Source: Candidatus Uhrbacteria bacterium
GTDB lineage: Bacteria; Patescibacteriota; Patescibacteriia; UBA9934; GWF2-40-263
Length of the DNA: 9,404 nucleotides
Reading direction: 5' to 3'
Assembly: GCA_016208545.1 (NCBI GenBank)
Contig: JACQXU010000026.1
Span: forward strand, 1-9,404
Positions 6,384 through 9,404 of this stretch are shown in pieces (the stretch's first letter is position 1; each line of letters opens with the position of its first letter). The translations under genes were made by a program, and so were the position numbers. The notes beneath the pieces were generated by a model. The model was not told where the DNA came from. It worked only from the letters and a program-made list of their open reading frames with translations, and did not search any database.

Positions 6384-6403
6384 AGGTGCGGGCTTTAGCC
6401 AGC
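6382..6403 (+). repeat. REP-like GTAG element, partial copy
   Basis: GTAG (6382-6385) is followed by a hairpin, GCGGGCT (6388-6394) with AGCCAGC (6397-6403), a TT loop and one G/A mismatch. It shares the core GGCTTTAGCC and the GTAG head with the palindrome at 4172-4199. Confidence 0.5.
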
Positions 6404-6428
6404 GTTCGATTCCTTATAGAGAGATGCG

Positions 6429-6434
6429 AGGAGG
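6429..6434 (+). promoter_or_regulatory. Shine-Dalgarno sequence of the 6440-7675 gene
   Basis: AGGAGG lies inside GAGGAGGG. It is 5 nt before TTG 6440 and 11 nt before GTG 6446. It is the only strong ribosome binding site in front of a full gene in the window and helps decide that gene's start. Confidence 0.6.
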
Positions 6435-6439
6435 GTCGT

Positions 6440-7675
6440 TTGCAAGTGGAAATTAGCAGTCAGCACTTTTGCGGAAGTCATCAACGTGTTGCGGAACTTG
6501 AACGCACACTGACTCACAAACAACTCGAGGCGATTGTTCGCAGTGGCCACCTGTTTTCAAGTCCAAACGGAAGTACGGTTGCGCAATTGCGGACAAACAA
6601 CGGCGGCAGTATGTCGCTTGTAGTCGGCGGTTACAGATTGAGAACGACTTTTTGGCGAACTTCGATTGATGCGGATAGCTGGCCGCGCATTCTAGGTTTT
6701 CACTCTGACTGTGTTCTTGTTCACGGCGGTTTGAATGATGGCAGAATTGGCGTATTCATCTGTTCTAGAGATTTCGTCAAACAGCTTTCAAACGGTGATG
6801 AGCTGATCGGAGTTCAACATTCTACGTCTGGTCCAATCGTGCTTGTTCGCGATTGCACAGATCCGCCGGACAATCGTCGTCTCGTTCTTCCTACGCTTCA
6901 AACAGACATTGTCATTCACGATCGAACATTTGTGACCGGAATCTCATCTGGCCGGTTGCTTGTTCTTGATGTGATTGACGGACAAATGTATCGCTACATC
7001 GTCGGTCCAGATGGATTTGAAGAGGTCTATCCGGTTCCGATTGAACACGACGCTCACATTGTTGGTGTTGTTCGTTGGAACGGAATGTGCTTGATTGGAA
7101 TCAGAACGCCAGAGAAATCAGAAATTCGAGCTTTTGGAATGAGAAGTTGGGATCTGGAGAAGATCACGATCAAGATTGAAGGGGAACTCGAATATCTCTG
7201 GCAGTCTCCATCACAACAGACATACGCTTGGCTTGCTCGAGTTGTGAAGAATGGAAAAGTTTCTCGCTACCTCGTTGCAGGTCAACAGGAGATTCTTTCA
7301 GGGCCGTTTATGATGAGTCCAAACGATCTTGTTTGGTCACCAAACGGCCACGCTGTTGGAGCGCACGTTCGCATGAACGGTTTCAATGGGGAACTTCATT
7401 CGCTCGTGAGTCTGAATGACGCGGTGAATCTACCAAGTTCAGAGTCGAAAATCAGCGAATTCTGTGTTGACGACAATGGCCGAATTGCGACGTGGATTGT
7501 TTCAGACGGAAACTTCCACCGTCCATTTGTGCGCAAACGTCCGCACGATGCGGTTGTGTTCGCGTGGAATCTGCGACTTATGGCAGATGGAACTGTCGGT
7601 TACAATTACGTGCACGGAAACCTCGTGAACAGAATCATTGATCGAACTGATGCTGGATCAAACGTCATGTCGTGA
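6440..7675 (+). CDS. Protein of unknown function, beta-strand-rich, possibly propeller-like
   Basis: I do not recognise this protein (411 aa from TTG 6440, or 409 aa from GTG 6446). The frame is open back to a GTG at 6386, but that start lies inside a REP-like hairpin. The N-terminal part contains SSQHFCGSH and a basic-acidic helix (RVAELERTLTHKQLEAIVRS). The rest looks like short beta strands joined by turns: SPNGST, LVVGGYRLRT, VLVHGGLNDGRIGVFI, LLVLDVIDGQMYRY, LVWSPNGHAVGAHV and DDNGRIATWIVSDG. WSPNG and DGRIATW-type blades recall WD40/PD40 propellers, but this is inference. No signal peptide or membrane helix is visible, so it is probably cytosolic. Bases look less AT-rich than in neighbouring genes. 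It has its own promoter, Shine-Dalgarno and terminator, so it is a monocistronic unit between glyA and murC. Confidence 0.85.
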   Translation: MQVEISSQHFCGSHQRVAELERTLTHKQLEAIVRSGHLFSSPNGSTVAQLRTNNGGSMSLVVGGYRLRTTFWRTSIDADSWPRILGFHSDCVLVHGGLNDGRIGVFICSRDFVKQLSNGDELIGVQHSTSGPIVLVRDCTDPPDNRRLVLPTLQTDIVIHDRTFVTGISSGRLLVLDVIDGQMYRYIVGPDGFEEVYPVPIEHDAHIVGVVRWNGMCLIGIRTPEKSEIRAFGMRSWDLEKITIKIEGELEYLWQSPSQQTYAWLARVVKNGKVSRYLVAGQQEILSGPFMMSPNDLVWSPNGHAVGAHVRMNGFNGELHSLVSLNDAVNLPSSESKISEFCVDDNGRIATWIVSDGNFHRPFVRKRPHDAVVFAWNLRLMADGTVGYNYVHGNLVNRIIDRTDAGSNVMS

Positions 7676-7698
7676 GCGAACTGCCCGCGACTTTTTTT
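7669..7698 (+). terminator. Intrinsic terminator of the unknown gene
   Basis: GTCGTG (7669-7674) pairs with CGCGAC (7686-7691), including one G-U, around an 11-nt loop. Seven T residues follow (7692-7698). The stem begins inside the last codons, so the stop codon lies in the hairpin. It separates the gene from murC. Confidence 0.65.
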
Positions 7699-7709
7699 GT
7701 TGAGCCCCT

Positions 7710-7738
7710 TTGCTACTTTTCTACTTTTCTACTATACT
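7710..7738 (+). promoter_or_regulatory. Predicted murC promoter with 8-bp tandem repeats in the spacer
   Basis: TTGCTA (7710-7715) and TATACT (7733-7738) are 17 nt apart. The ATG of murC starts 10 nt after the -10, which points to a leaderless message. The spacer is built from CTACTTTT units (7713-7720 and 7721-7728) and a partial third (7729-7736). Slippage in these units would change promoter spacing. Confidence 0.55.
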
Positions 7739-7748
7739 ATTTTCTCAT

Positions 7749-9050
7749 ATGTTCAACGCGCAAAAAATTCACATGATCGGAATTGGAGGAATTGGCATGT
7801 CAGCTCTTGCCAAACTTTTTTTGATAAACGGAAAGCAAATAACCGGTTCTGATCTTCACGCAAGCGACATCACACGAGATTTGCAAAAACGCGGAGTGAT
7901 TTTTAACGAAGGCCACAACGCGTCTTTTTTTCCAACTGAAACCGAACTTGTTGTTTATTCTCCAGCTGTTCAAAATTCAAATGTCGAATTCGAGCGCGCG
8001 CTTGAGCTTGGAATTCCGCTTTTATCCTACGCTGATGCATTAGGCGAACTTTCAAAACAGTATTCAACAATCGTTGTGACTGGCACTCACGGCAAAAGTA
8101 CAACAACAGCAATGCTTGGTTTGATTTTGTCAGAGGCGGGATATGATCCAACAGTAATTTTGGGTTCTCTTGTTCCATCTTTTGAATATGGAAATTTACG
8201 GGTTGGGAAAAGCCGTTTTTTAGTTATCGAAGGATGTGAACATCAAGCGAATATGTTAAAACTTCATCCTGAAATAATTGTGCTAACAAATATTGAAGCA
8301 GATCATCTTGATTTTTATAAAACACTTGAAAATGTAAAACAAACTTTTCAAAAATTTGTGGATCAACTTGGAAGCAATGGTTTGGTTGTTGTGAACGCGG
8401 ACGATTCTGTTTCTCGCGAACTAAAAATTCAAAATCCGATTCAATACAATTCAAGTTCAGATATTTTTAAAAATTTGAAACTTCAAGTTCCGGGCGTGTT
8501 CAATCGTTACAATGCGACTGCCGCGACAACTGCCGCAATGGAACTCGGAGTACCGTTTGAGATCTGTCAAAAAACGCTTGAGAAATTCACAGGTATTTGG
8601 CGCAGGTTTGAAAGAGTCGGAACATGGAATAATTGCGAGGTGATTTCTGATTATGGCCATCATCCAACAGCAATTCGCGTGACGCTTTCTGCGGCGCGAG
8701 AAATTTTTCCAAACAAAAAAATTATTTTGTGTTTTCAACCACATCAACATTCTCGAACAGAAATGTTGTTTGATGATTTTGTTGACGCGCTTTCTCTTGC
8801 CGACGCTCTCGTTTTGCCGGAGATTTATCGAGTTGAAGGTAGAACAGAAGATGAAACAGTTTCCAGTAAACATCTTGTTGAAAAGATTCAAGAACGTGAT
8901 TTTAATTTTCCAGTTCATTTTGCCGAAGACTTTGAGGAAGCAGAGAAAAAACTTAAAACATTGATTCAAACTGTTCCAGACGCTGTTATTATTTTTCAAG
9001 GCGCCGGAAACGTCGATGATCTCGCTAGAAGATTGACAAAAATGACTTAA
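7749..9050 (+). CDS. murC: UDP-N-acetylmuramate--L-alanine ligase
   Basis: MurC adds L-alanine to UDP-MurNAc using ATP, the first peptide step of peptidoglycan precursor synthesis in the cytosol. From ATG 7749 it has 433 residues. The N-terminal UDP-binding domain opens with HMIGIGGIGMSALA at 8-21. The ATP P-loop is GTHGKSTTT at 112-120, with Ser where most MurC have Thr. EGCEH at 161-165 stands in place of the common EADES. TNIEADHLD at 180-188, RRFE at 285-288, DYGHHPT at 301-307, PHQHSRT at 331-337 and GAGN at 418-421 complete the set. The frame continues up to a TTG at 7710, but that lies on the -35 box, so ATG is chosen. There is no Shine-Dalgarno. Mpl is a paralogue to consider, but the length and HPT/HQHSRT motifs fit MurC. 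Confidence 0.96.
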   Translation: MFNAQKIHMIGIGGIGMSALAKLFLINGKQITGSDLHASDITRDLQKRGVIFNEGHNASFFPTETELVVYSPAVQNSNVEFERALELGIPLLSYADALGELSKQYSTIVVTGTHGKSTTTAMLGLILSEAGYDPTVILGSLVPSFEYGNLRVGKSRFLVIEGCEHQANMLKLHPEIIVLTNIEADHLDFYKTLENVKQTFQKFVDQLGSNGLVVVNADDSVSRELKIQNPIQYNSSSDIFKNLKLQVPGVFNRYNATAATTAAMELGVPFEICQKTLEKFTGIWRRFERVGTWNNCEVISDYGHHPTAIRVTLSAAREIFPNKKIILCFQPHQHSRTEMLFDDFVDALSLADALVLPEIYRVEGRTEDETVSSKHLVEKIQERDFNFPVHFAEDFEEAEKKLKTLIQTVPDAVIIFQGAGNVDDLARRLTKMT

Positions 9051-9051
9051 A

Positions 9052-9148
9052 GTGAAATACTTAATCGTCCGCGAAAGTCGGATATGGAGGGAATTTGATT
9101 TACGCTCAGGTTTACAGACGTGTCCTTTGGGGAAGTGTCGAAGTATAA
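9052..9148 (+). pseudogene. Possible truncated gene start after murC
   Basis: One base after the murC stop, a GTG opens a frame beginning MKYLIVRESRIWREFDLRSG that runs into the putative left end of the IS3 element and stops at 9163-9165. It could be the 5' remnant of a gene that once followed murC and was cut by the insertion. It matches nothing I recognise, and a chance frame of this size is quite possible. Confidence 0.25.
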
Positions 9149-9202
9149 TGGTCGGGGAAAATTAGACAGTCTTTGGAGCACAGGTTCCCCCTTAGGAAGG
9201 GG

Positions 9203-9208
9203 TATAAT
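9203..9208 (+). promoter_or_regulatory. -10 box of the IS3 orfA
   Basis: A perfect TATAAT is followed 8 nt later by the orfA ATG, so the message should be leaderless. No convincing -35 is present at normal spacing. A second TATAAT lies at 9144-9149, across the proposed IS boundary. Confidence 0.45.
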
Positions 9209-9216
9209 GACCTCGT

Positions 9217-9404
9217 ATGAAGAAGACATTCACGATCAAGGAAAAAGTAGCGATTGCGTTACGTGCTCTCTCGGAGACAGAGACCCCAACCGTTCTTGCA
9301 TCCAAAACCGGAGCCCATCCCATCCAAATTGGCATGTGGAAGAAGGCCATAAAAGACAACGCTCATATCTTGTTTGAGAAAACAAAACACGAATCAGAAA
9401 CCAT
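9217..9404 (+). CDS. IS3-family transposase OrfA, N-terminal part (cut by window end)
   Basis: The frame from ATG 9217 to the window end gives 62 residues. MKKTFTIKEKVAIALRAL followed by TVLASKTGAHPIQIGMWKKA and a downstream LFE is the helix-turn-helix pattern of IS3/IS911 OrfA, where xxLAxKxGVHPxQIxxWKK is the hallmark. OrfA binds the element's ends, and in this family OrfB with the DDE domain follows by a -1 frameshift. That part lies outside the window. It starts 8 nt after a TATAAT box without a Shine-Dalgarno. Confidence 0.88.
   Translation, partial: MKKTFTIKEKVAIALRALSETETPTVLASKTGAHPIQIGMWKKAIKDNAHILFEKTKHESET

Larger units (their letters stand above)
9149..9404 (+). mobile_element. 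IS3-family insertion sequence, left end (continues beyond window)
   Basis: The segment contains the start of an IS3-type orfA. Upstream, from about 9149, is TGGTCGGGGAAAATTAGACA, which begins with TG and has the AAAxTTAGACA character common in IS3-family terminal repeats. The right end is outside the window, so the boundary is inferred. A perfect 6-bp hairpin, CCCCTT/AAGGGG (9188-9202), abuts the orfA -10 box. Confidence 0.55.

Noticed and set aside
6386..6439. GTG at 6386 as start of the unknown gene.
   Set aside because: It lies inside the REP-like hairpin with no Shine-Dalgarno, whereas AGGAGG sits 5 nt before TTG 6440.
8457..8999. A 180-codon minus-strand frame opposite murC.
   Set aside because: It is fully antisense to a well-conserved murC, has no recognisable motifs and no ribosome binding site.
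1..9404. A composite transposon formed by the two terminal insertion sequences.
   Set aside because: The flanking elements belong to different families (IS30 and IS3), so they would not mobilise the block together.

Overview
The window reads as a chromosomal segment from a bacterium with a small, moderately AT-rich genome, most likely a Candidate Phyla Radiation (Patescibacteria) member. That placement is an inference. It rests on divergent but complete housekeeping genes, almost no Shine-Dalgarno sequences, -10 boxes only 8-10 nt before several ATG codons (leaderless transcripts), short low-complexity intergenic repeats, and a MurC and FolD that differ from textbook motifs. TGA is a normal stop here, so the recoded Gracilibacteria and Absconditabacteria are unlikely.

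Layout, left to right. Bases 1-132 are the 3' end of an IS30-type transposase. A leftward block follows: dnaB (replicative helicase), ybaB (nucleoid-associated protein) and recR (recombination mediator). The spacers between these three genes hold 14-bp direct repeats and a 74-bp palindrome. Divergent from dnaB is a rightward aromatic-amino-acid-type permease. It converges on a leftward glyA-folD operon (serine hydroxymethyltransferase and methylene-THF dehydrogenase/cyclohydrolase), which together handle one-carbon units. A GTAG-headed palindrome sits exactly on the two convergent stop codons. Divergent from glyA is a gene of unknown function (about 411 aa). It looks less AT-rich, has a real Shine-Dalgarno and ends in an intrinsic terminator. 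Next is murC (peptidoglycan synthesis). The window closes with the left end and orfA start of an IS3-type element, which may interrupt a short reading frame directly after murC.

Functionally this is a core-genome neighbourhood (replication and repair, one-carbon metabolism, cell wall, amino-acid uptake) bounded by two unrelated insertion sequences. I see no defence locus, CRISPR array, RNA gene or prophage. The points most worth following up are the unknown 411-aa protein, the FolD whose nucleotide-binding signatures are gone, the REP-like GTAG palindromes, the hairpin between long direct repeats in the dnaB leader, the divergent glyA/unknown-gene promoters with overlapping -35 boxes, and the repeated leaderless promoter design.
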